A stretch of DNA of 64,000 bases from Archegozetes longisetosus (GCA_018873245.2 JAEMBT020000009.1:8989288-9053287); one strand, 5' to 3'; shown: positions 47,384 to 59,498, numbered from the stretch's first letter. Notes: generated by a model from the sequence alone, not told the origin. Numbers and translations are program-made.

Positions 47384-47827
47384 TAACGTTATTTTATTTA
47401 TTTAAATTTTTATATCTAGATTGTATAAAATGTAATAAATCTATACTTTTAAAAATTTTCGCAGAATAAATGACTTATGCTTGAAATTGTGTGAATTGTT
47501 TGGAATTTTAAAGAAAAAGTTTGAAGGATGAGAAGTTATATTTCTTATCTTCAAAATAATTAGTTCAACGTACAATGTCATTCCTAGAACAAATCAGTCG
47601 TTATCTTTAATTGCTCGTACACTTATTGGATTAAAATTCATTAGAAAGTTATGACTCAAAGAAAATAATCATAGTTTCTCTGGTATTCATGTAAGATTAG
47701 ATAATTTACGCCTAAGTTATTCTCGTAAAATAGACTGTATAAGTAACATGCAATACACAACGTTTGCATCACACCCTTGACATCAAATTTCATTTAAGAC
47801 TCAATCAAGCAGTTAAAATCTCTTCAA
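47384..47827. other. spacer upstream of caspase A
   Basis: 444 bases with the 3' end of DCTN6 (AATAAA-type signals near 47432 and 47464) and the promoter of caspase A. No gene seen. Confidence 0.35.
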
Positions 47828-49263
47828 ATGGATGCACAGTCAATAGTTTTGGAGAAATTCGATGTGATAACTGATTTTCTGATAAAAAATCAATTTTTTG
47901 ATGAAGGGAGTCTCTCAGAGTTATTTGTAAGTTTGATGTTAGATTAAACTCTAAAATAGAATAAGTGCTAATTAAATTGTTTATTGTTTATTGTTTATTG
48001 TTTACTGAAAACATTCAGAGTGATATTGACGAAAATGATAGAGAGAACAAACTTAAGCGAATAATAGAGAACATCGAAACAAGAGATCGTGAAGACATTG
48101 ATAAGTTTGCTATATTAATGCGTAAATCTGAACTTTTCAATGAGGACTTCTTAAAACCAGAAGACGAATGTGACAGTGCTTTAGAGAAAGTTAAGCATAA
48201 ACTTATAGTTCGTTTAAAAGATTTACTTTCAACTCCTAAAGCTTGTGGTGAAGTCTTAGCAGTAAAAGAAGCTTCAAAAATGAAGAGCACAAAATATGGT
48301 GATGTGTATAAAATGACATCAAAACCGCGAGGGTTTTGTGTTGTGATCGATAATCAGTCTTTTACTGATTCAAAATTGCCATTTAGAGCTGGTTCGAGAG
48401 CAGATGCTGATAGACTGTCAGATGTATTCTCTCAGCTCGGATTCAGTATTTTTCGTTATGTAAATAAAACAGCCGAACAAGTGGAAAGCATATTAAAACA
48501 GTTTTCAAGAAATGATGATCTCATATATCATGATGCTTTAGCTGTGATTATTCTTTCCCATGGAATCACTGATGCCATTTATGGTTCAGATGGTGAGACG
48601 ATCAAAGTTGATGATATTCTTAGTTTATACAACAATCGTAACTGTCGCCTATTGATTAATAAACCGAAAATGTTCTTCTTGAGTGCTTGCAGAGGACGTA
48701 AGATTGTTCATACATGATGAAAAAGTTTGAGTTTAGAATAAAAGTTGCATATGATTACAGATGAAATTGATACTGGGACTGAATATTATGAGCTAGATAT
48801 GCAAAGTGCTGAACAAACTGCCTATCTCTCACATTCAAGATCATTATCGCAACGATCATTGTCAAGTATTAAGTCTCAAGTTCCCACGTGGAGTGATATG
48901 TTTGTTTATTTTTCATCAGTTTCTGGTATAGTAATTTGTTTATTTCAAAAACTTTTTAATTGTGAATCTAGACTTATTCAAATCGAATCGAAGGCTCGAC
49001 ATTGGTTCAAAATGTTTAATTTTGATTGAATAGGTTATGCTTCACTTCGTAATGTGAACACTGGTTCTTGGTTTGGCTACGAATTGGCTCATACGATAGC
49101 AGAATATGCCCATAGAGAACACTTGAATGATTTGGTCACTATCAGAGTCGGTGAAAGACTACAGGAAAGAGAATCTGAAAGTCATGGCTCTGTTATGAAA
49201 CAAGCCATTGAATCACTTACCAGAGGACGTGTTAAAAAATTATATTTTAATCCAGGATTTTAG
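47828..49263 (+). CDS. caspase A (tandem array copy 1), CARD-type
   Basis: Cysteine-aspartate protease with a long prodomain. Exons 47828-47926, 48019-48697, 48761-48925, 49034-49263; 390 aa. Exon 1 plus the start of exon 2 form a CARD-like helical prodomain (VITDFLIKNQFFDEGSLSEL ... KLKRIIENIETRDREDIDKF). The p20 part has FRAGSRADADR (substrate Arg), ILSHG (catalytic His ~214) and LSACRG (catalytic Cys ~257); the usual Q before A is S. The linker has YELD, a possible autoprocessing site. p10 has VPTWSDMFVYFS, SLRN in place of SWRN, and GSWFGYELA. It is the most diverged intact copy in the prodomain (MDAQSIVLE rather than MAS...) and probably the least recently duplicated. Function as an initiator-type caspase is inference from the CARD. 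Confidence 0.9.
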
Positions 49264-49743
49264 AACTTTTCAAGATAAGAAAACTGTTATTTAGAGTCTT
49301 ATTTAATCTCGAATTTTATTGACTGGTTATTTAAATTTAACTAAAGTCTAAAATGTATATTTTGAACTTCGCAGAACTTTAAATAAATCTAAAGCAAATG
49401 TGATTTGAGAATTTCAATTATATTTTCTATCATCAGAAAAATTGATATATAATTGACATTGACTTAAATAATGAAGTGGGGATTGTTTGAACACAATCAA
49501 ACTTATCATAATTTGTTATTAGTTATGCAAATAGTTGCGATAGGCATTGAGCTAAATAATAGATAAGTCTTACGAATGCATTGCTGTTCTCAATCAACTT
49601 TTATACCAATTTGTCTTACAAAACATGTAATTAAAAACTGAACATAACTAAAAGCTACTACTGATTGAAAAGATGAAATTTTGTGAGTTTCTCACTAAAA
49701 ACAAGTTGGAAATAATTAATTTATTGATGTAATTGATTGCAAC
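49264..49743. other. spacer between caspases A and B
   Basis: Contains an AATAAA near 49382 after gene A. Much of it is copied at 51990-52360 and more weakly at 55470-55860, showing that the duplicated unit includes flanking DNA. Confidence 0.6.
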
Positions 49744-49787
49744 TATAAAATGGTTTCTAAATAAGAAGATTGCACTGCAGACAACCA
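49744..49787 (+). promoter_or_regulatory. core promoter and 5' UTR exon of caspase B
   Basis: TATAAAA at 49744-49750 is followed ~25 bases later by TTGCACTGCAG, a likely initiator. A GTAAGT donor follows at 49788 and a TTATCTTTAG acceptor at ~49903, 25 bases before the ATG. This suggests a very short non-coding first exon. The same layout recurs at copy C (TATAAAA ~52366, GTGAGT donor ~52410) and, with a changed donor, at copy D. Confidence 0.5.
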
Positions 49788-49927
49788 GTAAGTGAAGTGT
49801 ACAGATTTTAGGCGTATTAATACTTTTTAAGCTAGCATTACGTCATTGTCAATGTTTATAAATTCAAAACTTATCGTAAAATAAACCATTTTCTTATCTT
49901 TAGAAGTCTTCGTTCAAATGTATTGAA

Positions 49928-51332
49928 ATGGCTTCAGAATTATCAATTATTGTCGATTCACTCAATCAATTAACTGATTTACTAATTAATAATCAACTTC
50001 TTGATGAAACAACTCTATCAAATTTAGTGGTATGCTCTCAGTTAAATCAACTTTTCAACAGATTGTTACATAAATATTTGTTTTTTTACTTAAATTTGTT
50101 CATATTTAGAAAGATATTGATGAAAATGATAGACAAACCAAACTTAAGCGAATAATAGAGAACATCGAAACAAGAGATCGTGAAGATATTGATAAGTTTG
50201 CGATATTAGTGCGAAACTCACAATTTTTCAACGAACAGTTTTTCGCAGAAGACGAGTTTGATAATGCTGTTGGTGCCTCATTCAACAAACTTGTAGTTCG
50301 CTTCAAAGATTTACTTTCAAGTCCTAAAGCTTGTGGTCAAGTTTTAACCGTAAAGGAAGCTTCAAAAATAAAGAGCACAAAATATGGCGACGTGTATAAA
50401 ATGACATCAAGACCACGAGGATTTTGTATTATTATCGATAATCAATTGTTCGATGATCCTGATTTATCTTTTAGAGCTGGTTCAAGAGCAGATGCTGACA
50501 GACTTTCAGATGTGTTCTCTCAGCTCGGATTCAATGTGAAGCGTTATGTCAATCAAACAGTCGATCAAATGAAATTTATACTAACACAGTTTTCAAGAAA
50601 TTCTGAACTGATATATCACGATGCTTTAGCTGTGATTATTCTTTCCCACGGAAAATCTGATGCCATTTATGGTAAAGATGGTTTAACAATCACAGTCGAG
50701 TCAATACTAGAATTGTTTAATAATCAAAACTGTCGTCTATTGATTGATAAGCCGAAAATGTTCTTTTTGAGTGCGTGCAGAGGAGGTAAGTTAGTTAGTT
50801 AGTCATTCATTCAGTGATCTACGGCAATAGACACCTTATGTTAATTTACAAATAATAGATCAATTAGATTATGGAGCTAGAAGATATGATCATCATCTGG
50901 GGATAGAGACCGACTCTTTGGTTAAGTCATTGTCGAAAAAATCCCCTGATATTGTTCCGACTTGGAGTGATATATTTATCTATTATTCAACTATTAGTGG
51001 TATTTTACTAACTTTTAAAAACCTACTATTCGCGAATCTAAACTTACTCAGATTAGACCGAGGACTCAATATTGATCGAAAAAATCTAATTTTGTTGAAT
51101 AGGTTATTTTTCACTTCGTAATGTGAAAACTGGTTCGTGGTTTGGCTATGAATTGGCTCACGCAATAGCAGAATATGCCCATATAGAACACTTGAATGAT
51201 TTGGTCACTATCAAAGTGGGGGAAATGCTACAGCAAAGAGAGTCTGTAAATAGTGGTCCTGTTATGAAACAAGCCATCGAATCACATACCAGAGGACGTG
51301 TTAAAAAATTATATTTTAATCCAGGATTTTAG
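49928..51332 (+). CDS. caspase B (tandem array copy 2), CARD-type
   Basis: Exons 49928-50029, 50110-50785, 50859-50999, 51103-51332; 382 aa, all in phase. The prodomain MASELSIIVDSLNQLTDLL... plus KDIDENDRQTKLKRIIENI has CARD-like helices. Catalytic His is in ILSHG (~214) and Cys in LSACRG (~257). RAGSRADADR supplies the S1 arginine and p10 has VPTWSDIFIYYS, SLRN and GSWFGYELA. The inter-domain linker contains LGIETDS, a textbook caspase cleavage-like tetrapeptide (IETD), so self-processing there is plausible. No frame damage. Exon 2 is exactly as long as in copy D. Confidence 0.92.
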
Positions 51333-52365
51333 AACTTTTCAAGATAAAATTACTATTTAAAGTCTTATTAAGTTTAATCTCGAATTCTATTGACTGATTA
51401 TTTGAGTTTGCTCAATCTAAAACGTATTGTTATGACCTGATTCATAACTTGAGTTTTTAAAAATACCGAAATGAATTTATTTCACTTACTTTAGTTTAAA
51501 AGAAGTTATAGAAACTTAATGTAATTAATAAATTATATAAAGCATTTATATACAAGTTTGTTCCAATATATTTCTTTTTTAAATGATGCATGTTATTTAA
51601 ATTGGGACTTGATAACTTTACAAAGCAATGTGAGATAATTGAGAGTAAGAGGAAGGAGTATAAGTGAATTGATTAGAAGTAAACCAGGAGTGGAGGTGTA
51701 GGTCTGGTAGAGGAAAGATCTATCATGAGATTGAACTAATTTTTCATTTATTCAACAAAGTTTTTGATATGATATTTGTTTTAATAGTTAATTTAGTTTG
51801 AGTTTTTGTGTTCTTTTTTAATTATTTGATACGCTCAATTTTTTATTTATTAATTCCTTTTAAATCTTTTAAAATTTTTTAGTTTTAAACTGTTTCTAGT
51901 AATTAAATGCTAATTACTGACAATAAATATACATATGTTCCTAATAGCTAAAGAGTTGATTCCAATTATCTCCAGCATAACAGTATATTTTGAACTTCAC
52001 AGAACTTTAAATAAATCTAAAGTAAATATAGTTTGAAATTATATTTTCTGCCCTCAGAGAAATTGATGTATAATTGACATTGACTTAAAATAATGAAATG
52101 GAGATTTTTTGAACACAATCAAGCTTATCATAATTTTTTATTAGTTATGCAAATAGTTGTGATAGGCATTGAGCTAAATAATAGATAAGTCCTAAGGATG
52201 AGCTACAGTTCTCAATCAACTTTTATACCAATTTTTCTTACAAAACATGTAATTAAATAACTGAATGAAACTAAAGCTACTACTGATTGAAAAGATCGAG
52301 TTTTGTGAGTTTCTCACTAAAAAAAAGTTGGAAATAACTAATTTATTCATGTAATTGATTGCAAC
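51333..52365. repeat. duplicated flank downstream of caspase B
   Basis: About 1 kb that is copied, in the same order, after caspase C (54783-55860): shared blocks include GGAGGTGTA...GGTAGAG and ATTCCAATTATNTCCAGCATA. Such a block is not present after A, D, E or F. No gene seen in it. Confidence 0.7.
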
Positions 52366-52450
52366 TATAAAATGGTTTCTAAATAAGAAGATTGCACTGC
52401 AGACAACCAGTGAGTGAAGTTGTATAGCTTCTAGGCACGTTAATACTTTT

Positions 52451-52992
52451 GGCAACATTTGCCAAGTGTTCCCTTAATGAGTTAGTATACGATATTCGGT
52501 AAATAAATGGATATTTATTCAAATATAAAACTAGAAATTTTTATAAAATGATTTCGAGATGTTCTAAAACAATAACTACTCACATGAACAAAATCTAATT
52601 TATTCCTACATCTTGGATAGAAAGCACTAATGTGTCGACAGACTTACAAAAATCTTAATTCATTGTTTGTTCGAGGAAACTTTGATCCAAATCAATGCTA
52701 AACTCATCCAAACTAATTTAATGTTTTATGAAAAGTCCTGAATCATCAATGTTATAGTCATATCCGTCAAATTGTTTAAGTGGATTTATATGCGATAAGA
52801 TTAACATTTCAATTAGTATATTGATTATTAATCTTACTTTATAATAGTTTGCTTATAAAACAGAAAAATAGCCTTATATTTAATTAGCTACTGTTAAGCA
52901 TTTATGAATTAGTAAAGATATTAACCGGTTCTTACTTTCATTTACCGAATGTTACATACTAACTGATTGAAAGAACACTTGGCAAGTGTTGC
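52451..52992. mobile_element. 542-bp DNA transposon with ~58-bp inverted ends
   Basis: The left end GCAACATTTGCCAAGTGTTC and the inverted right end GCAACACTTGCCAAGTGTTC stay aligned for about 58 bases (roughly 80 percent). Flanks TTAATACTTTT and TTACATTTTT could be a worn target duplication. No open frame inside, so non-autonomous. It interrupts DNA that is continuous upstream of copy B. Confidence 0.8.
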
Positions 52993-53063
52993 TTACATTT
53001 TTCAACAAGCATTGCCTCATCATCAATGTTATGTATCGTTGGATTGCAATTAAAAACTCCTAT

Positions 53064-53297
53064 TCCATAGTATACGTATGGCCCAAATTGTCGTAATCCA
53101 CTTAATTGTCAAATTATAAGTATTTTTCAGATCATTTTTCAGAAACTATATATTGAATAGTGTAATACGCATTTCTGATGGTTTTTGTGAGTTTATTACA
53201 CTACTCGATAAACGATTTCTCAAAAATAATCTGAAAAATAGTTTAATTTGACGATTAAATGATTTACGACAGTTTGGCCCATAGGTATACCATGGGA
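53064..53297. mobile_element. foldback element, ~80-bp inverted arms
   Basis: The arms CCATAGTATACGTATGGCCC... and the inverse of CCATGGTATACCTATGGGCC... match for about 80 bases with few gaps, with a loop of ~70 bases, so nearly the whole element is a hairpin. No coding capacity. Confidence 0.8.
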
Positions 53298-53391
53298 TAG
53301 AACCTTTTAATTCTAACCCGACTATATTTAAAGTTATGGTAAATAAAGCGATTTTATTATTTTTAGAAATGTATCGTTCAAATGCATTAGA

Positions 53392-54782
53392 ATGGCTTCA
53401 GAATTATCAATTATTGTCGATTCACTCAATCAATTAACTGATTTGCTAATTAATAATCAACTCTTTGATGAAACAACTCTATCAAATTTAGTGGTATGCC
53501 TCAATTAAATCAACTTTTCAGTAAATTGTTACACGAATATTTGTTTTTTAATCAAATTTGTTAATATTTAGAAAGACATTCACGAAAGTGATAGAGAGAC
53601 AAGACTTAAGCGAATAATAGAGAACATCGAAACAAGAGATCGTGAAGATATTGATAAGTTTGCGATATTAGTGCGAAACTCACAACTTTTCAACGAACAG
53701 TTTTTCGCAGAAGACGAATACGATGGTTGTATTGGTCACTCATTCAACAAACTAGTAGTTCGCTTCAAAGACTTACTTTCAAGTATTAAAGCTTGTGGTC
53801 AACTCTTGACTGTGACTAAAGCTAAAGAAATAAAGAGCACAGAATACGATGTCGTTTATAAAATGATATCAAAGCCGAGAGGATTTTGTATTATTATCGA
53901 TAATCAATTGTTTGATAATTTACCTTTTAGAGCTGGTTCAAGAGCAGATGCTGACAGACTTTCAGATGTGTTCTCTCAGCTCGGATTCAGTGTCAAACGT
54001 TATGTCAATCGAACAGCTGATCAAATGGAAGGTTTGCTGAAACAATACTCAAAAAATTGTGAACTTTCAAATCACGACTCATTGGCTGTGATTATTCTTT
54101 CCCACGGCATCGCTGATGCTATTTGTGGTTCAGATGGTCGATTAATTAAAGTCGAGTCTATACTGAATATGTTTAATAATCAAAACTGTCGTCTATTGAT
54201 TGATAAGCCGAAAATGTTCTTTTTGAGTGCGTGCAGAGGAAGTAAGTCATTGAATTAATTGAATTTTAGTCAAAGTTATATAGTATCTAAAAATCGATCT
54301 TCAAATGAACCGAAATAGATCTAAAAGATTCTGGAACTAAAATATACACTGATCATTGGGGAGAAGGACAAGTTAAGACATTGTCAAAGCAATCAACTAA
54401 TGTAGGATCTAGTATTCCTACTTGGAGTGATATGTTCGTCTATTTTTCTACGGTTAATGGTAATTTTTTTTAATTTCAATGTTCAATTTTGGATGAATAA
54501 TCTTCGAAAGCTCTTTGAACTTCAAACGTTGAATCAATTTTCTATTGAATAGGTTATGTTTCATTTCGTAGTGTGAAAACTGGTTCTTGGTTTGGCTACG
54601 AATTGGCTCATGCAATAGCAGAATATGCCCATATGGAACACTTAAATGATTTGGTCACTATCAGAGTGGGAGAAAAGCTACAGAAAAAAGAGTTTGAACA
54701 AGATGGCTCTGTTAAGAAGCAAGCCATTGAATCATATACCAGAGGACGTCTTAAAAAATTATATTTTAATCCAGGATTTTAG
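53392..54782 (+). CDS. caspase C (tandem array copy 3), CARD-type
   Basis: Exons 53392-53493, 53572-54241, 54319-54459, 54553-54782; 380 aa. Exon 1 encodes almost the same prodomain start as copy B. Exon 2 is two codons shorter than in B (IKSTEYDVVYKM, NLPFRAGSRADADR). His is in ILSHG and Cys in LSACRG. The linker and p10 (KIYTDHWGEGQVKTLSKQ, SIPTWSDMFVYFSTVNG, SFRSVKTGSWFGYELA) are shared with copy F rather than B, so C looks like a mosaic: B-like at the 5' end, F-like in the middle and 3' half. IYTD is a possible processing site. Frame intact. Confidence 0.92.
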
Positions 54783-56028
54783 AACTTATGAAGATAAGAA
54801 AATTGTTATTTAAAGTGTTATTAATTTGAATCTCGATTTTTATTGACTGGTTATTTGAATTTGTTATGAGCTGACTCATAACTTGAGTCTTATAGAATAC
54901 GGAAACGAAGTCATTTTACTTATTCTAGTTTAAAATGAGTAATAGAAATTTACTATAATAATTATATTAGGCAAAGCATTTATATACAAATTTATTCCCT
55001 ATTACGACATTTTTCTATTTTTAATGATATGTTATTTGAATTGGGATTTGATATTTTTACAAAGGAATGTGAGACAATTGACAGTAAGAGAAAGGGGTAT
55101 AAACGAATTATTACAAGTAAATCGGGAGGTGTATGCTTGGTAGAGAAACATCTATTATGACAGCTTAAATTGATTTTTCAATTTTTCCACAATGTTTTCA
55201 GTATAATATTTGTTTTAATAATTAATTTAGTTTGAATTTTTGCGCTCTATTTTAATTATTTGATATACTCAATGCTTTTATATGTTCAATTTGTTATTTA
55301 TTGAAAAATACTTTTTTAATTTTTAAAAATTTATATAATAAGATTTTTTCATTTTAGTTTTAAACTGTATTTTTAGTAATTAAATGCTAATTAATGACTT
55401 AATAAACATACATAAGTTCCTAATAGCTAAAGAGTTGATTCCAATTATTTCCAGCATAACAGTATATTTTGAACTTCACAAAACTTTAAATAAATCTAAA
55501 GCAAATATAGTTTGAAGCTTTCAATTATATTTTCTACCATCGGAAAAATTAAAATACAGTTGACATTGACTTAAAATAATGAAATAGGTATTGTCTGGAA
55601 ATTGTAGTAGTAATCAAACTTATCATAGCTTATTGTGAGTTATGCAGATAGTTGTAATAGGCGTTGATGTCGATAATAGATAAATCATACAAATGCATTA
55701 CTACTCACGACCAACTTACAAATCAATTTCACTTACAAATAGTATAATTAAAATACTAGAGTGAAACATAAGCTGCCATTGGTTTGAGTTTTTCACTACG
55801 ACAACTCGGAAACAATTAATGTAAGTCTGTGTAAAAGTTGATTGCAATTAGAAAAATGCTTACATAATGAGAAGATGCACTGCAGACAACCGATAAGTGA
55901 AATTATATAGCTTTTACATATACTTTCGCAGCTGACTTTACATCATTTTCAATATTTATAAATTCAAAGCTTGTCGTTAATAAAATGATTTTCCTATTTC
56001 TAGAGATTCGTCATTTAATTGTGCTTAA
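54783..56028. repeat. duplicated flank downstream of caspase C / upstream of D
   Basis: The first ~1 kb matches the flank after caspase B. The last part (55860-56028) carries the caspase-type promoter words GCACTGCAGACAACC (~55876) and a CCTATTTCTAG acceptor (~56003), but the TATA and the GT donor seen in B are altered. No other gene. Confidence 0.6.
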
Positions 56029-57437
56029 ATGGCTTCAAAATTTCCAATTATTGTCGATTCACTCAATGAATTAACTGATTTGTTGATTAGGAATCAACTT
56101 TTTGATGAAACAACTCTATCAAACTTGATGGTATGTCTCAGTTAAATCAACTTTTCAATAGACTGTTACATAAATATTTGTTTTTTTTCTTAAATTTGTT
56201 GATATTTAGAAAGATATTGACGAAAACGATAGAGAGACAAAACTCAAGCGAATAATAGAGAACATCGAAAGAAGAGATCGTGAGGATATTGATAAGTTTG
56301 CGATATTAGTGCGAAACTCACAATTTTTCAACGAACAGTTTTTCGCAGAAGACGAGTTTGATAATGCTGTTGGTGCCTCATTGAACAAACTTGTAGTTCG
56401 CTTCAAAGATTTACTTTCAAGTCCTAAAGCTTGTGGTCAAGTTTTAATCGTAAAGGAAGCTTCAAAAATAAAGAGTAAAAAATATGGTGACGTGTATAAT
56501 ATGACATCAACTCCGCGAGGATTTTGTATTATTATCGATAATCAATTGTTTAATGATTCAATATTACCATTCAGAGCCGGCTCGAGAGCAGACGCTGACA
56601 GACTTTCAGATGTGTTCTCTCAGCTCGGATTCAATGTCAAGCGTTATGTCAATCAAACAGTCGATCAAATGAAATTTATACTAACACAGTTTTCAAGAAA
56701 TTCTGAACTGATATATCACGATGCTTTAGCTGTAATTATTCTTTCCCATGGAATCACTGATGCAATTTATGGTTCAGATGGTTTAACAATTAGAGTTGAA
56801 TCTATACTGGATTTGTTTAATAATCAAAACTGCCGTCTATTGATTGATAAGCCGAAAATGTTCTTTTTGAGTGCATGCAGAGGAGGTAAATCAGTCAGTC
56901 AGTCAGTAGTCTACAATTCTAAACAATAAGTTAATTTGTAAATAATTCACAACAGATCAAGTAGATTATGGAGCCAGAAAACATGTTTATCTTAAGGGAG
57001 AAAGAACAGAGTCTTTGGCTATAAAATTAAAGATATCGAAACAAGTGACTGAGCAGGTTCCTACTTGGAGTGATATGTTTATCTATTATTCAACTATTAG
57101 TGGTAATTTATCAACTTTTAAAAACCTACTATTCGCGAATCTAAACTTATTCAAATCGGACCGAATACTCGATATTGATTGAAAAAATCTAATTTTTTGT
57201 TGAATAGGTTATGTTTCACTTCGTAATGTAAACACTGGTACGTGGTTTGGCTACGAATTGGCCCACACATTAGCAGAATATGCCCATAGGGAACACCTGA
57301 ATGATTTGGTCACTGTTAGAGTCGGTGAAAGGCTACAGCAGAGAGAGTCTGAAAATGATGGCCCTGTTTTGAGACAAGCGATTGAATCACTTACCAGAGG
57401 ACGTGTTAAAAAGTTATATTTTAATCCAGGATTTTAG
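56029..57437 (+). CDS. caspase D (tandem array copy 4), CARD-type
   Basis: Exons 56029-56130, 56210-56885, 56956-57102, 57208-57437; 384 aa, frame intact. The prodomain is MASKFPIIVDSLNELTDLL, then KDIDENDRETKLKRIIENI. p20 has PFRAGSRADADR, the NVKRYVNQTVDQMKFILTQ stretch shared with copy B, ILSHG and LSACRG. The linker DYGARKHVYLKGERTES lacks the IETD of B. p10 has VPTWSDMFIYYSTISG, SLRNVNTGTWFGYELA and a changed GPVLRQAIES. The exon 4 frame is complete to the common KKLYFNPGF end. Confidence 0.92.
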
Positions 57438-58104
57438 AACTTAGCAAGATAAGAATATTATTATTCAAAGTCTTACTATTATGTTTAATCCCAAATTTTT
57501 TTTATTTATTTCGATTCTCTCAGAGTCCAAATGTATATTTTGAACTTGACATAACTTTGAATAAATCTAAAGCATAATAATCTCAATTATATTTTCTGCT
57601 CTGAGGAGAATTTAAGCAATTATTTAAATTGTTATTAAGATAACGAAATGGATGTTGTTTTATAAATTGTAGGAATACAATCAAACTTATCATAACTTTT
57701 GATAAGTTGTATAAATAGTTGTTATGTTCGCAAATCTCAAAATAGATAAGTGCTACGAATGCATTATTACTCTCGACCAACTTGCAAACCAATTTCTCTT
57801 TCGATAAATATAAACAAATAAACAAAACTAAACTAAAACTGCTACAAGTTTGGGAAAGTTAAATTTGTTTGTCAATAGAAACTACTTCCGAATACTATAA
57901 GTCTGAGTAAAAGTATAGTTAATTAAAGTTATAAAAATTCTTAGTGTATAAAGATGTTGCACTGCAACTCTATTGATAAGTTAAGTTTCAAACTTCTACG
58001 TATACTTTACAATTATTATTGCTTCATCTTTAATGTCACTTAGTGAAAGCCTTTAGTACCGGCTTTTACTTTTTCAGATTCGTCATTTAAGTGTATTGAT
58101 TGAA
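57438..58104. other. spacer between caspases D and E
   Basis: Partial copy of the common caspase 5' flank, including GTTATAAAAATTC (~57929) and TTGCACTGCAAC (~57957), with a CTTTTACTTTTTCAG acceptor (~58078). No gene seen. Confidence 0.5.
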
Positions 58105-59498
58105 ATGGCTTCAAAATTTCCAATCATTCTCGATTCAATCAATCAATTAACTGATTTGTTGGTTAACAATCAACTTTTTGATGAGAAAACTCTGTCAAAC
58201 TTAATGGTATGTTCTCAGTTTAATCAACTTTTCGATCATATTACGGATTGTTCTCCATTCAAACTTTTTAATGTTTAGAAAGATATTGACGAAAACGATA
58301 GAGAGACAAAACTTAAGCGAATAATAGAGAACATCGAAAGAAGAGATCGTGAGGATATTGATAAGTTTGCGATATTAGTGCGAAACTCACAACTTTTCAA
58401 CGAACAGTTTTTCGCGGAAGACGAATACGATAGTTCTGTTGGAGTCCCATTCAGCAAACTTGTAGTTCGCTTCAAAGATCTACTTTCAAGTCCTAAAGCT
58501 TGTGGTCAAATCTTGACTGTGACTAAAGCTAAAAAATAAAAGCACAAAACATGGCGACGTGTATAACATGACATCAAGACCACGAGGATTTTGTATTATT
58601 ATCGATAATCAATTGTTCGATGATCCTGATTTATCTTTTAGAACTGGTTCAAGAGCAGATGCTGACAGACTTTCAGATGTGTTTTCTCAACTTGGTTTCA
58701 GTATTTTTCGTTATGTCAATCAAACAGTTGATCAAATGGAGAACATATTAAGACGGACTTCAAACAATTCTGAACTGTTATATCACGATGCTTTAGCTGT
58801 GGTTATTCTTTCCCATGGAATCACTGACGCTATTTATGGTTCAGATGGTCTAACAATCACAGTCGAGTCTATACTAAACTTATTTAATAATCAAAACTGT
58901 CGTTTATTAATTGGTAAGCCGAAAATGTTCTTTTTGAGTGCATGTAGAGGAGGTAAGTCAGTCATTCAGTCGTCTTAACTCTAAATACCTAAATATTAAT
59001 CTGCAAATAAATCGCAACAGGTCAAATCGATTATGGAACTAACATATATGCTGATAGTTTGGCGGAAGTTAATACTGACTCAATCGATCAGACATACTTC
59101 TCGCCACAATCAATTAGTCTTCCGACTTGGGGTGATGTGTTTGTCTATTATTCAACTATTAGTGGTATTTTATCAACTTTTCATAGCTTCTTAATCGCGA
59201 ATCGAAACTTATTCAAATGTGACCGATGTCTTCACATTGATTCTAAATGTTTAATTCTTGTTGAATAGGTTACGTTTCACTTCGTAATGTGAACACTGGT
59301 TCGTGGTTTGGATATGTTTTGGCTCATACAATAGCAGAATATGCCCATAGAGAACACTTGAATGATTTGGTCACTGTTAGAGCGGGTGAAAAACTACAGG
59401 AAAGAGAATCTGAAAATCATGGCTCTGTTATGAAACAAGCCATTGAATCACATACCAGAGGATATGTTAAAAAATTATATTTTAATCCAGGATTTTAG
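58105..59498 (+). pseudogene. caspase E (tandem array copy 5), frameshifted
   Basis: Exons by comparison: 58105-58206, 58279-58952, 59021-59164, 59269-59498. Exon 2 is 674 bases where the closest copies (B, D) have 676. Near 58532-58542 a 2-base loss after TGACTAAAGCTAAA puts TAA in frame, cutting the protein at about residue 120, before the catalytic domain. Downstream of the break everything stays open in the shifted frame: ILSHG, LSACRG, LPTWGDVFVYYS and GSWFGYVLA are intact, with RTGSRADADR for RAGSRADADR. Splice sites are also kept. This points to a very young pseudogene, a segregating null allele or a sequencing error in an A-run. An internal ATG (58568) could still start a CARD-less protease domain. 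Confidence 0.8.

Larger units (their letters stand above)
52366..53391 (+). promoter_or_regulatory. promoter and transposon-filled 5' UTR intron of caspase C
   Basis: TATAAAA at ~52366 and GCACTGCAGACAACCAG match the promoter of copy B, but the ATG is ~1 kb away instead of ~180 bases because two inverted-repeat elements (52451-52992 and 53064-53297) sit between a GTGAGT donor at ~52410 and a TATTTTTAG acceptor ending at ~53366. Confidence 0.5.
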
